DNA of 64,000 nt from Ilumatobacteraceae bacterium (GTDB lineage: Bacteria; Actinomycetota; Acidimicrobiia; Acidimicrobiales; Ilumatobacteraceae). Below the pieces are notes generated by a model. The model was given only the letters and a program-made list of their open reading frames with translations. It did not search any database and was not told the DNA's origin. The stretch spans positions 62,001 to 126,000 of the forward strand of contig JALHOG010000003.1 of the NCBI GenBank assembly GCA_022843125.1. The letters run 5' to 3'. Position 1 is the first letter of the stretch, and the number at the start of each line of letters is the position of its first letter. The position numbers and the translations under genes were made by a program. Positions 1 to 9,615 of the stretch are shown in pieces.

Positions 1-1224
<1,224 letters not shown>

Positions 1225-1270
1225 TCACCATATCCCGCGCGCAGGCGCGAACGCGCGGATCGCGCCCGAC

Positions 1271-2911
1271 TCAGCCACCGAGCAGCTCGCGCGCATGGTC
1301 GCGGGCCGAAGGTGTGTCGGCGCCCGACAGCATCCGGGCGATCTCGGTGACCCGGTCGTCCCCGTCGACCTCGGCCACCGACGCCGATGTGGAACCGTCG
1401 TGGACGTGCTTGGACACCACGAACTGGCGCTGTGCGCCTGCGGCGACCTGGGGGAGGTGGGTGACGACGAGGACCTGTCGATCGCGCCCCAGCTCGGCGA
1501 GGGCTGCGCCGACCGCGGTCGCAGCAGCGCCGCCGATGCCGGCGTCGACCTCGTCGAACACGAGGGTTCCGGCCCCACCACCTTCGTCACCGGCCCCGGC
1601 GAGCACCAGGCGCAACGCGAGCATCGAACGCGCCAATTCACCGCCTGAGGCAACTCGGCTGAGCGGCAGCATGGGCGCTCCCGGGTTGGCGGCCAGCAGG
1701 AACCGCACCTGATCTCCGGGATGATCGTCGCTGTGCTCCCCCACCTCGATCGCGATCGCGGCGTTCGGCATCGCGAGCGCCCGCAGGTGCTCCTCGACGG
1801 CGACCGCGAGCGACGGCGCCGCCGACCGGCGCTGCCGCCCGACCACCTCGGCCGCCCGGCGCTCGGCCTCGATCGCCTCGCCGCGGGCCACGTCGAGCTC
1901 TGCGGCCCGGGCGTCGTAACCCTCCAACTCGCGGAGACGTTGTTCGGTCTCGGCATGGAACGCCATCACCTCGGCGAGATCGTCGCCGTACTTGCGGCGC
2001 AGGTCGACGAGCAGCTGTCGGCGCACGCGGATCGCCGCCAGACGTTCGGGATCCTCGTCGATCGACTCGGCCTGGGCCCGGAGTTCGGCGGCGACGTCGT
2101 CGAGTTCCGCCGAGACCGAACGCAGCCGCTCGACGAGTGCGACGAACGGGTCGCGGTGCCCGAGGGCGCCGAGCGCCGCTGCGAGAGAGTCGGCGGTTCC
2201 CGCGTCGCCGCGCAACGCCTCGACGGCGAGCGCTCCGGCTTCGCGGTGGGCAACGGCGTCAGCGAGCAACTCCTCCTCCCGTGCCAAGGAGATGTCCTCG
2301 TCGGGGTCGGCGATGGCCGCGGCGTCGAGCTCGGCGACCTGGAACCGCAGCAGGTCGATCTCCCTGGCGCGCGCCCGTTCGTCACCGCCGAGCGCCGCCA
2401 GTTCGGCATCGAGTTCGGTGATCCGCGCCCTCGCCGCTCGCAGCGGTCCGAGATCGACTCCCGCGAACTGGTCGAGTGCCGCCCGTTGTGCGCCCACCGA
2501 GAGCAAGCCCTGGTGTGCGTGCTGCCCGTGGAGATCGATGACGTCGCGCGTGATCTCGGCGAGGTGGGCCACCGTGGCGGGGCGACCGTTCACGTAGGCG
2601 CGCGATCGGCCATCGGCGGGGATGACCCTCGACAGCACCACCTCGTCGTGTCCGTCGGCCGTGGCGATCAGCAAGCGCCCGTCGACGCGGGCTTCGGCGG
2701 CTCCTGTTCTGACCACCGACGCGTCGGCGCGTCCGCCCACGAGGAGCTCGATCGCTTCGACCAGCATGGTCTTGCCGGCGCCGGTCTCGCCGGTCAGCGC
2801 GGTCAGTCCGGCATCGAGGACGAGCACAGCGTGCTCGATCACCCCGAGGTTCTCGATGTGTAGTTCGGTGAGCACGGGCGCCCTCGCTGGTCGTCCCTGG
2901 ACGGTGGTCAC
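1271..2911 (-). CDS. recN: DNA repair protein RecN
   Basis: RecN is an SMC-like ATPase that acts early at double-strand breaks in recombinational repair. The 546-residue product starts its conserved core with LTELHIENLGVIEHA and carries a Walker A motif, TGETGAGKTM, near residue 40. A long charged helical middle follows (roughly 150-370, typical of the coiled coil). Near the C-terminus are the ABC signature region (RVASGGELARSMLAL) and Walker B (TLVFDEVDAGIGG). The length matches the family. Its ATG overlaps the nadK stop by 4 bp, so the two are probably translationally coupled. A shorter start at PVLTELHI is conceivable, but the overlap supports the one given. Confidence 0.96.
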   Translation of the reverse strand: MTTVQGRPARAPVLTELHIENLGVIEHAVLVLDAGLTALTGETGAGKTMLVEAIELLVGGRADASVVRTGAAEARVDGRLLIATADGHDEVVLSRVIPADGRSRAYVNGRPATVAHLAEITRDVIDLHGQHAHQGLLSVGAQRAALDQFAGVDLGPLRAARARITELDAELAALGGDERARAREIDLLRFQVAELDAAAIADPDEDISLAREEELLADAVAHREAGALAVEALRGDAGTADSLAAALGALGHRDPFVALVERLRSVSAELDDVAAELRAQAESIDEDPERLAAIRVRRQLLVDLRRKYGDDLAEVMAFHAETEQRLRELEGYDARAAELDVARGEAIEAERRAAEVVGRQRRSAAPSLAVAVEEHLRALAMPNAAIAIEVGEHSDDHPGDQVRFLLAANPGAPMLPLSRVASGGELARSMLALRLVLAGAGDEGGGAGTLVFDEVDAGIGGAAATAVGAALAELGRDRQVLVVTHLPQVAAGAQRQFVVSKHVHDGSTSASVAEVDGDDRVTEIARMLSGADTPSARDHARELLGG

Positions 2912-3771
2912 CGGTCGGCGAGGCCGAACTTGGCCTTCAGGACCTGGTGGTAGGAGCGCCCACGGAAACGGATGAAGCGGGCTGTGACAGCCGACGGTGA
3001 GCAGCGGACGATAGCGCCGGGCGGCAGCTCACACACCGGACGCCCGTCGACGGCGATCGCTGCGTCACGATCACCGAGGACCTCGATGTCGACCGCTTCG
3101 CTCGGGTCGAGCACGATGCTGCGATCGAACAGCATGTGCGGCGCCACCGGCGTCACGAGGAGCGCACGATGTTTCGGCGACACGATCGGACCGCGTGCCG
3201 ACAGCGAATAGGCGGTCGAGCCGGTCGGCGTCGAGACGATCAGACCGTCCGCGGCGTACGACGTGAACCGCTCGCCGTCGATCCGTAGCAGCAGGCTCAC
3301 GGTTTGCCCCGAGGCGCGCTTCTCGACGACGGCCTCGTTGAGCGAACGCCAGGCGCCGAGCGAAACGCCGGCACCATCGAAGGCCTGCACGTCGAGCATC
3401 ATCCGCTCCTCGAGGTGCCACCCGCCGTCCTCGGGCCCGGCCTCCACCTTGGCGAGCGCATCCGCGAGCTCGTCGACCTCGACTTCGGTCAGGTAGCCCA
3501 ACCGTCCGAAGTTGACCCCGAGCAGCGGCACGCTCGCCCCACCGATCATGTGCACGGATCGGAGCATCGTGCCGTCTCCGCCGAGGCTGATCACGAGGTC
3601 TGCAGTGTCGGCGGCGGCCGGTCCGGCGAGGTCGTCGAGGCCGACCGCCCTCGCCTCGTCGGGTGTCATCCACGCGGTGTGGCCTCTCGACCTGAGCCAT
3701 TCGGCGGCGCGGACTGCTGCCTCTCGCGCATCGCTCCGCTCGTGGTGGACCACGATCAACGCTCGGGTCAC
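2908..3771 (-). CDS. nadK: NAD kinase
   Basis: Phosphorylates NAD to NADP using ATP or polyphosphate, supplying cytosolic NADP. The 287-residue protein shows the diagnostic GGDGT motif (LVISLGGDGTMLRSV), the NxGxLGYLTE segment and the TPTGSTAYSLSARGPIV nucleotide-binding stretch. I chose the GTG at 3769-3771 because it gives a family-like N-terminus ([14 protein letters not shown]) and overlaps the tlyA stop by 4 bp (GTGA). Upstream in-frame codons only duplicate antisense or shifted tlyA sequence. It sits between tlyA and recN, an order conserved across actinobacteria and many firmicutes. Confidence 0.95.
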   Translation of the reverse strand: MTRALIVVHHERSDAREAAVRAAEWLRSRGHTAWMTPDEARAVGLDDLAGPAAADTADLVISLGGDGTMLRSVHMIGGASVPLLGVNFGRLGYLTEVEVDELADALAKVEAGPEDGGWHLEERMMLDVQAFDGAGVSLGAWRSLNEAVVEKRASGQTVSLLLRIDGERFTSYAADGLIVSTPTGSTAYSLSARGPIVSPKHRALLVTPVAPHMLFDRSIVLDPSEAVDIEVLGDRDAAIAVDGRPVCELPPGAIVRCSPSAVTARFIRFRGRSYHQVLKAKFGLADR

Positions 3772-4523
3772 GACATCACCGGATCGGACACACCGACGTG
3801 CACCAGGAACTCTCGGTTCCCGTCGGCACCGGTGATCGGTGAATCCGTCCACGCGAGCACCCGGCAACCGCTGGCGGTGATCGCTGCTGCGATCTCGTCC
3901 CGGACACGGGCCCACACGTCGGGATCGGTGATGACACCCCGACCGCGGCTGACCTCGGCCCGGCCGGCCTCGAACTGGGGCTTCACGAGCAGGACCATCG
4001 TGGCCCCAGGCTGGCACACGGAGCGCAGCGGATCGATGACGAGCCGCAAGGAGATGAACGAGAGGTCGCCGACCACGAGGTCGACCGGCCCGCCGACCTG
4101 ATCGGCCGTGATCGATCGGACGTTGGTCCGCTCGAGGTTGGTCACTCGATGATCGACACGGAGCCGCTCGTGGAGTTGGCCATGGCCGACGTCGATCGCC
4201 ACCACGTGTGCCGCGCCACGCTGGAGGAGGCAGTCGGTGAATCCACCCGTCGAGGCACCCGCATCGAGTGCGCGGCGACCGGCCACGTCGACACCGAACG
4301 CGTCGAGCGCGTGATCGAGTTTGAGACCACCACGCCCGACGAATCGCGGTGGCGGTCCGGTCACGATGACCTGATCGCCGGCCGCGACTTGCCGCGCCGG
4401 CTTGTCGGCGAGAGCGCCGTTGACGAGCACTCGGTGCTCGGAGATCAACTGGTGAGCTTCGCTGCGACTCGACACCAGCCCACGCCGCAACAGGTCGGCA
4501 TCGAGCCGACGCCTGCTGCTCAT
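3768..4523 (-). CDS. tlyA: TlyA family rRNA 2'-O-methyltransferase / hemolysin-like protein
   Basis: TlyA proteins combine an N-terminal S4 RNA-binding domain with an FtsJ/RrmJ-like SAM methyltransferase. In mycobacteria TlyA methylates 16S and 23S rRNA cytidines, and the family is also annotated as hemolysin. Here the S4 domain spans about residues 3-65 ([20 protein letters not shown]). The SAM-binding motif follows as [17 protein letters not shown], then [12 protein letters not shown] and [11 protein letters not shown], which are typical of the family. The ATG at 4521-4523 is preferred; an in-frame GTG at 4533-4535 would add four residues and neither has a strong ribosome site. The stop overlaps nadK. 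Confidence 0.94.
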   Translation of the reverse strand: MSSRRRLDADLLRRGLVSSRSEAHQLISEHRVLVNGALADKPARQVAAGDQVIVTGPPPRFVGRGGLKLDHALDAFGVDVAGRRALDAGASTGGFTDCLLQRGAAHVVAIDVGHGQLHERLRVDHRVTNLERTNVRSITADQVGGPVDLVVGDLSFISLRLVIDPLRSVCQPGATMVLLVKPQFEAGRAEVSRGRGVITDPDVWARVRDEIAAAITASGCRVLAWTDSPITGADGNREFLVHVGVSDPVMS

Positions 4524-4559
4524 GGACACCAGCACACGCGACGTCGCCGCTCGAAGGGC

Positions 4560-5102
4560 TCAGCTGGACCGGGAGGTGCTGACCTTGCGAACACCCGACG
4601 ACCCGACGGCCGCAACCTTCTTGGCGGGTGCCTTCTTCGCGGGTGCCTTCTTGGTCGGAGCCTTCTTGGCCGGTGCCTTCTTCGCGGGTGCCTTCTTCGC
4701 GGGTGCCTTCTTCGCTGGTGCCTTCTTGGCGGGAGCCTTCTTGGCGGGAGCCTTCTTGGCGGGAGCCTGAGCGGCTGGAGCAGCCGGAGCCTGCTTCGCG
4801 GCGCCTCGCTTCACGCGCTCCTCGAGGGCTTCGGCCAGCGATTCGATGCGATCCTCGACCTCGTCGAAGCGCTCGGAGAAGGCAGACAGCTGCTTGGACA
4901 CCTCGGCTTGAACGAGCTGCGCCACCCGCTCGGTGGTCTCCCGGCCACGCTCGAGCAACTGCGAGACGACCTTCTCAGCGTCCTTGCGCTGTACCTCACC
5001 CGACTTCACCAGACTCTTCACGAGCCCATCGGCTTGCTTGCGCGACATGTCGGTGAACTGCACACCCGCGTCGAGGAACTTCTTGACGGTTGAGTTTCCC
5101 AT
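4560..5102 (-). CDS. phasin-like / histone H1-like protein with KKAP-repeat tail
   Basis: This 180-residue protein has two parts. Residues 1-105 are a charged, largely helical domain ([20 protein letters not shown], then heptad-like segments such as [18 protein letters not shown]) resembling the phasin-family/PHA-granule-associated domain found in actinobacteria. Residues about 105-170 are Ala-Pro-Lys rich, with ten five-residue APAKK-type units like histone H1 tails and bacterial nucleoid proteins. Such tails bind nucleic acid or polyphosphate non-specifically. Either a granule-associated protein that tethers DNA or a nucleoid protein is possible. It is monocistronic-looking between the HAD phosphatase and tlyA genes. 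Confidence 0.75.
   Translation of the reverse strand: MGNSTVKKFLDAGVQFTDMSRKQADGLVKSLVKSGEVQRKDAEKVVSQLLERGRETTERVAQLVQAEVSKQLSAFSERFDEVEDRIESLAEALEERVKRGAAKQAPAAPAAQAPAKKAPAKKAPAKKAPAKKAPAKKAPAKKAPAKKAPTKKAPAKKAPAKKVAAVGSSGVRKVSTSRSS
4616..4765 (-). repeat. 15-bp tandem repeats encoding APAKK units
   Basis: Ten near-identical 15-bp units (plus-strand core GCCTTCTT with a variable NGCGGG/NGTCGG part) encode ten consecutive APAKK pentapeptides, one of them APTKK. Third-position differences between units show they have diverged and are under coding constraint. Such an array can gain or lose units by slippage, so copy number may vary between strains. Confidence 0.85.
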
Positions 5103-5137
5103 GGGTTCAGCCTACCGACACGCCCGATCGGGGTGGC

Positions 5138-5920
5138 TCAGATGGGACCGATGATCGTCGCAGCCACCGCGGCGAGATCGGCGACGTCGAGATCGACGCT
5201 GCCGCCCACGTGAGCACCCGGAGCCGTGACACCGCTGCGCACGAGCGCGAACGGACAGCCGAGCGCCGCGGCGAAGAGACCGTCGGTCGTCCAGCGGTCC
5301 CCCACCATCACCGCAGCTGCTCCGGTGAACGTCGGCCCGCACCGGGAGCGTGCGAGATCTGCCATCGGCGCGAAGGGCTTGCCGGCGACGACCGGCGCAA
5401 CGCCGGCAGCCGTGCTCACCGCTGCAACGATCGCCCCGCCACCCGGGATCGGTCCGTCGGGTGTCGGATAGGTCGGGTCGTCGTTGGTGGCCACCAGCCG
5501 AGCCCCACGACGCGCGGCATCGCTCGCGACCCGCATGCGCTCGTAGTCGAAGTCGCGATGGAAGCCGACGACCACGACATCGGCGTCGCCCTCGACGACC
5601 GGTTCGGCTCCGCGAGCGGTGACCGCTTCCACGACGCCGGGCCCGCCGCACACGAGCACGGTCTCGCCACGTTCGACGAGAAACGCTGCCGCCTGCGCCG
5701 AGGTGATCACGTCGCCCTCGGCGGGGATGCCGATCGCCGCCAACGCTGCCTCCTGTTCCGCCAACAGTGAGAACGAGTTGTTGGTGACGAACAGGACCCG
5801 CCGACCTGACTCGCGCAGCGCCGCGATCCCCTCAGCCGCACCGGGTATCGCCTCCCGTGCCAACCACACCACCCCATCGAGGTCACAGAGGACGAAGCGT
5901 GTCGCCGACCAATCGCGCAT
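5138..5920 (-). CDS. HAD-IIA family sugar phosphatase (NagD/PGPase-like)
   Basis: A 260-residue haloacid dehalogenase superfamily hydrolase of subfamily IIA. Motif I is FVLCDLDGVVWL near residue 10, with the nucleophile and acid/base aspartates. Motif II is LFVTNNS, the motif III lysine lies in VVAGKPFAPM, and motif IV is MVGDRWTTDGLFA. Subfamily members dephosphorylate small phosphates such as 4-nitrophenyl phosphate, phosphoglycolate or nucleotides; the real substrate cannot be read from sequence. Start at ATG 5918-5920 puts motif I where it is expected. It is divergent from the DUF1015 gene, with 22 bp between the chosen starts. Confidence 0.88.
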   Translation of the reverse strand: MRDWSATRFVLCDLDGVVWLAREAIPGAAEGIAALRESGRRVLFVTNNSFSLLAEQEAALAAIGIPAEGDVITSAQAAAFLVERGETVLVCGGPGVVEAVTARGAEPVVEGDADVVVVGFHRDFDYERMRVASDAARRGARLVATNDDPTYPTPDGPIPGGGAIVAAVSTAAGVAPVVAGKPFAPMADLARSRCGPTFTGAAAVMVGDRWTTDGLFAAALGCPFALVRSGVTAPGAHVGGSVDLDVADLAAVAATIIGPI

Positions 5921-5942
5921 GCCGCCGTTGTAGCAGGCCGGC

Positions 5943-7151
5943 GTGACCTGCCAACCTGTGGCCGTGCCCAGGTTCGAACCTTTCGCCGCGCTCCGGTACG
6001 CGGCCGCCGACATCGACGATCTGATCGCCCCGCCGTACGACGTGCTGTCCGACTCGGACGTCGATGAGCTGGCCGGCCGTCACGAGCAGAACATCGTGCA
6101 CGTCGACGTTCCCCGCGAGCGTGACGGCGACGGCCGGTACGAGGCGGCCGCGGCGGTGCTCCGGCAGTGGGTCGACGACGGCGTCCTCGCCCGGGACCCG
6201 GAGCCCTCGTTCACGCTGTACCGCATGCGCTTCACCGACGACCTGGGGCGCGACCGCGAGATCGTCGGGGTGCTCGGCGCCCTCGAGGTCGTCGACGCCG
6301 GTGCCGGACGCGTGCTCCCCCACGAGCGCACCACGCCGAAGGCCACTACCGATCGCCTCGACCTCACCCGCGCCACCCGGGCCAACCTGTCGCCGATCTG
6401 GGGGCTCTCGCTGGCCGAAGGGCTGACGTCGCTACTGACCGAGCCCGGCGAGCCGATCGCCTCGGTCACGGTCGACGATGTCACCCATTCGGTCGAGCGC
6501 GTGACCGACGAGGCGAGGGTGCAGGCCATCAGCGCGATGGTCTGGTCGGACGACGTGCTGATCGCCGACGGCCACCACCGATACTCGATCTCGCGCACCT
6601 ACCGAGACGAGGTCCGCGAGGCGACCGGCTCGGACGACACCTCGGCCGAGCTCACGCTCGCGTTCGTCAGTGAGTTGGTGGCCGAACAGTTGAGCGTCGC
6701 TGCGATCCATCGCGTGTACCGCGACATCAGTCGTGTCGACCTGATGGCTGCGTTGTCGAAGCACTTCGAGCTCTGGCAGATCGGCCCGGTCGGCCCCCAG
6801 ACACTCGCCGAGATGGACGAGCGCGGGTACCTGTGCCTCGTGTACCCCGACGGTACCGGCGACTGGTTGATGCCTCGCGACGGTGCGTTCGAGGGCGTCC
6901 GTGCGCTCGACGGCGCCTGGCTCGAACACTCGCTCGACGGCGTGAAGCACACGGTCGGCTACCAGCACGGTGTCGACGAACTGTTGGAGTCGATGCAGGC
7001 CGACCCGACGATCACCGCCGCCGTGATGATCCGTCCGGTGAGCGTCGCCGAGATCGAGCGCACGGCACGAGAGGGCCTGCTCATGCCGCCGAAGTCGACG
7101 TTCTTCACACCCAAGCTCCGCACCGGACTCGTGATCCGCGAGCTCTCCTGA
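5943..7151 (+). CDS. DUF1015 family protein
   Basis: A 402-residue DUF1015 protein (annotated in some genomes as a SpoVR-unrelated 'HTH-like' or kinase-like protein; function not established). Family hallmarks seen are PRFEPFAALRYAAADIDDLIAPPYDVLS at the start, LYRMRFTDDLGR, the IADGHHRYSISRTYRDE segment and a C-terminal LLMPPKSTFFTPKLRTG motif. The GHHRY segment suggests a catalytic or metal site, but no reaction is proven. GTG codons at 5943, 5958 and 5964 are all possible starts; the core begins around PRFEPF. It runs alone, converging on the lysozyme-like surface gene. Confidence 0.88.
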   Translation: MTCQPVAVPRFEPFAALRYAAADIDDLIAPPYDVLSDSDVDELAGRHEQNIVHVDVPRERDGDGRYEAAAAVLRQWVDDGVLARDPEPSFTLYRMRFTDDLGRDREIVGVLGALEVVDAGAGRVLPHERTTPKATTDRLDLTRATRANLSPIWGLSLAEGLTSLLTEPGEPIASVTVDDVTHSVERVTDEARVQAISAMVWSDDVLIADGHHRYSISRTYRDEVREATGSDDTSAELTLAFVSELVAEQLSVAAIHRVYRDISRVDLMAALSKHFELWQIGPVGPQTLAEMDERGYLCLVYPDGTGDWLMPRDGAFEGVRALDGAWLEHSLDGVKHTVGYQHGVDELLESMQADPTITAAVMIRPVSVAEIERTAREGLLMPPKSTFFTPKLRTGLVIRELS

Positions 7152-7163
7152 GCGCGGCAGCGA

Positions 7164-9065
7164 TCAGCCGTTGATGAAGCTCTGCGTCAGCCAGGTCTTG
7201 TTGGCATAGTGAAAGCGCACGCTGTCGCCGGTCTGATTCAGATAGGCGTCGGTGTTCCAGTACCACCGGCCGCTGAACCAGACGCCGACGCACCCCCACA
7301 CGTCGCCCGGGCCGTACGTGCCGTTGCGCTCGTCCGTCTGGTTCAACCATGTGTAGACGCCCTCGTAGCACGCCCGCCACGACGCGTACGTGTAGTCGAG
7401 GTTGTAGGCGGTTGACCGGATCGCGTTGTCGGACTGGAACGCACCGGTGCCCGGGCTGGAACCGGACGGGCGGGTTCCGTGAAACGGCACTCGAACCTGT
7501 CCGACTCCGAAGGAGTCGCCGCCATCGCCATTGGTCGCCATGTACCAGTACGACTCTTTGATGATCTGCGCACGGGCGATGTCGACATCGATGCCCCACT
7601 TGCACGCGGCCCACTGGATGATCTCGTCGGTGGTGCCCGTGAAGTCGCCGTCGACCCTGCCGAAGCCGGGCCACTCACCTGTTCGGAAGCCGTTCGCGAA
7701 GCCTCGGGTGGCGTTCTGCGCGGCGTTCTCGGGGCGCACCTCGGCCGCTGATCGCACCCTCGTCGCGCACTGGGCACCGGACGGCAGGGCGGCGCCGACG
7801 GGGAGGGTCTCGAAGTCGCCCGAGCCTGCGGGCGGGCTGGTCGTCGTCGTGGTCGTCGTGGTCGTCGTGGTCGAGTAGGGATCGATCGTCGTGGTGGTGA
7901 CCGGGCCTGCGGTGTTGCTCCCTGCCACGTAGCCGACGACATCGAGCACGACGTGGATGCCGGTGCCGTTCGAGGTGAACGGTCGGATGCACAGCTCACC
8001 GGACCCCGACAGCTTGATCGTGGCCTGGTTGCTGCGGGTCATGCCGGGCCACATGTTGATCGTCGAGGCCAACGGCATCGTGCCGTCGCATGCCCACAGG
8101 GTGATGAAGCCCTCACCCTGGCTGTCTGTCGCGACGATGTTCACGGTGGCGCCGAGCGCTCGGGCAGGGACGTTCCCGCGTCCGGTCACCTGGAGACGTG
8201 CCGTCTGCCCCGAGTCGATGCGGCCCGACGATCCACCGAATCCGATCCGGCTGTCGAGAAGACGCGCCGGGGTGAGTGACCGCACCGAACCGCCGGTCAT
8301 GTACCCGAATGAGTCGACGATGACGTCGGTCTCGACCGACGAGACGACGCAGAGCGCACCACGGTCGAGCGCCGCGAAGGTGAGGTGGGCAACGACCTCG
8401 TTGCGCCGGAAGTTGACCGTGGACGCGTTCGAGGACGATCCGCACGGCTTCACGATCACGAACCCGTCGGCCGCCGGGAGCACGACCGTGACGTTGACGA
8501 CGCCGGCGGTCGCATTCTGCGGGATGCCGGGTGAGCCGGCGATCGTGACGCGCTGCTCGGTACCGGCCCGCAAGCGCGAGCCGGTGCGCGTGTCGAGCAG
8601 ACGGCTCGGTGCGATGCCCGTGACGTCGCCGTCGGTGGCGACTGCGGTCAAATCAGCGATTAGGTGGATGCGTGACGACGACGCGAAGCAGATGCCCGCG
8701 GACGTGTACTCGAGCACCACCATGTTGGGCACGGCACGGCCTGGTTCGAAGTTGACGACCGACGTGTCGGGGCGTTGCCGGTTGCACGGCCAGGCTGTGA
8801 CGACGCCAGGTGTCGAGGCATCGATCGTGGTCAGGTTGAGGAACACGGTCGTGGCGCCGGACACGGACACGGTGCCGAGACGAAGGGTGAGGGTTTCGCC
8901 CGCGTCGAGCTGCCCGCGGCGCGCACCCGTACCGTCACGGGTGTCGAGCACTCGCGTCGGCGAGATCATGTCGGTCGCGGCGCCAACCGATGCCGGCCGC
9001 GGCAGCACCAGGATCGATGCGGCCACGAGACCGGCGAGCAGGACGGCGCCGAGCGCACGCTTCAT
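7164..9065 (-). CDS. secreted repeat protein with C-terminal lysozyme/transglycosylase-like domain
   Basis: This 633-residue exported protein starts with a Sec signal peptide (basic MKR, hydrophobic core ending LPRPASVGA). Three copies of a roughly 120-residue module follow, each opening with R-[VL]-LDTR-x-G and ending in an IxDxxGY-like strand, at about residues 37-150, 155-265 and 270-385. A Thr/Pro-rich linker (TTTTIDPYS and a run of Thr, about 392-412) leads to a C-terminal domain (about 430-633). There a Glu in IIKESYWYM and an SFGVGQVR motif recall soluble lytic transglycosylase/goose lysozyme folds. The likely role is cell-wall remodelling or surface anchoring; peptidoglycan cleavage is inferred. 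A GAGAGGAGC ribosome site precedes ATG 9065. Confidence 0.8.
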   Translation of the reverse strand: MKRALGAVLLAGLVAASILVLPRPASVGAATDMISPTRVLDTRDGTGARRGQLDAGETLTLRLGTVSVSGATTVFLNLTTIDASTPGVVTAWPCNRQRPDTSVVNFEPGRAVPNMVVLEYTSAGICFASSSRIHLIADLTAVATDGDVTGIAPSRLLDTRTGSRLRAGTEQRVTIAGSPGIPQNATAGVVNVTVVLPAADGFVIVKPCGSSSNASTVNFRRNEVVAHLTFAALDRGALCVVSSVETDVIVDSFGYMTGGSVRSLTPARLLDSRIGFGGSSGRIDSGQTARLQVTGRGNVPARALGATVNIVATDSQGEGFITLWACDGTMPLASTINMWPGMTRSNQATIKLSGSGELCIRPFTSNGTGIHVVLDVVGYVAGSNTAGPVTTTTIDPYSTTTTTTTTTTTSPPAGSGDFETLPVGAALPSGAQCATRVRSAAEVRPENAAQNATRGFANGFRTGEWPGFGRVDGDFTGTTDEIIQWAACKWGIDVDIARAQIIKESYWYMATNGDGGDSFGVGQVRVPFHGTRPSGSSPGTGAFQSDNAIRSTAYNLDYTYASWRACYEGVYTWLNQTDERNGTYGPGDVWGCVGVWFSGRWYWNTDAYLNQTGDSVRFHYANKTWLTQSFING

Positions 9066-9077
9066 GAGGGCTCCTCT

Positions 9078-9102
9078 CGGCCACCGCAGCGGGAGGTGGC
9101 CG
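9078..9102 (-). promoter_or_regulatory. 8-bp perfect hairpin in 5' leader next to ribosome site
   Basis: CGGCCACC (9078-9085) and GGTGGCCG (9095-9102) form a perfect 8-bp stem with a 9-nt loop. In the minus-strand mRNA the hairpin ends immediately upstream of the GAGAGGAG ribosome site of the surface protein gene starting at 9065. It could shape translation or stabilise the mRNA; no ligand-binding class was recognised. Confidence 0.45.
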
Positions 9103-9114
9103 TCAGGGAGCTTA

Positions 9115-9163
9115 CATGACGAAACGATGACGGAATCGAGTCTCTCGTCATCAACTCGTCATG
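9115..9163. promoter_or_regulatory. long interrupted dyad, possible operator or hairpin
   Basis: Arm CATGACGAAACGATGACG (9115-9132) and arm CGTCATCAACTCGTCATG (9146-9163) are complementary at 15 of 18 positions, with a 13-bp spacer. Only the central three bases of each arm mismatch. Each arm also contains two copies of a TGACG element. It overlaps the stop of the OB-fold gene and lies 50-98 bp upstream of the surface protein start. It could be a terminator stem, without a U tract, for the former or a regulator site for the latter. Confidence 0.5.
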
Positions 9164-9509
9164 AATCGATTGGTACCGCCGTGGTCATCGTGTGAACCCT
9201 GGCGATCGCCCGCTCGACAGCGCGACGACGGCGGACCGGATGGAGCTCGGCGGCCACCACCTCGGTTCGGCTCTGGGTCACCCCGCCTGCACGGAAGAAC
9301 CGACGGCGCACGTGACCGACGACGACCACATCGTCGCCCTCGCCGACCGTGATCGCCCCGGACTCGACGACGACCGGCACCGAGACGGCTGCGCCCTCGC
9401 ACTTGGTGGTCAGCTCGATCTGGGTGACCGAGGCACCCGACGGCAGATCGCGCACGACGGGGTCGCTCGAGAGACGGCCCCGCAGGACGACGAAGTTGGA
9501 CGTGAACAT
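9159..9509 (-). CDS. small single-stranded DNA-binding-like OB-fold protein
   Basis: A 116-residue protein beginning MFTSNFVVLRGRLSSDPVVRDLPSG, the classic SSB pattern (beta-strand, GRL, DPxxR). VTQIELTTKCE and a later GDDVVVVGHVRRRFFRAGG match the SSB strands 'F-x-L-A' and 'V-x-G-x-L-x-x-R'. It lacks the long Gly/Pro-rich tail and acidic DDIPF tip of housekeeping SSB, ending instead in VHTMTTAVPIDS. It is therefore more likely an accessory OB-fold paralogue than the replication SSB. AGGGGAGCC serves as ribosome site. Confidence 0.78.
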   Translation of the reverse strand: MFTSNFVVLRGRLSSDPVVRDLPSGASVTQIELTTKCEGAAVSVPVVVESGAITVGEGDDVVVVGHVRRRFFRAGGVTQSRTEVVAAELHPVRRRRAVERAIARVHTMTTAVPIDS

Positions 9510-9615
9510 GGATGGCTCCCCTGGGTTGGGACGGTGCTCAGGGGGAAGCCGGACGCACGCGACCGTACGCGAGGGGTGTGACAGTCGAACCGGGCCCGAT
9601 GCCCGTGCGGGGCGC

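Noticed and set aside
1721-2863. 380-residue plus-strand frame opposite recN
   Set aside because: Antisense to an intact recN; composition is that of a codon-bias shadow.
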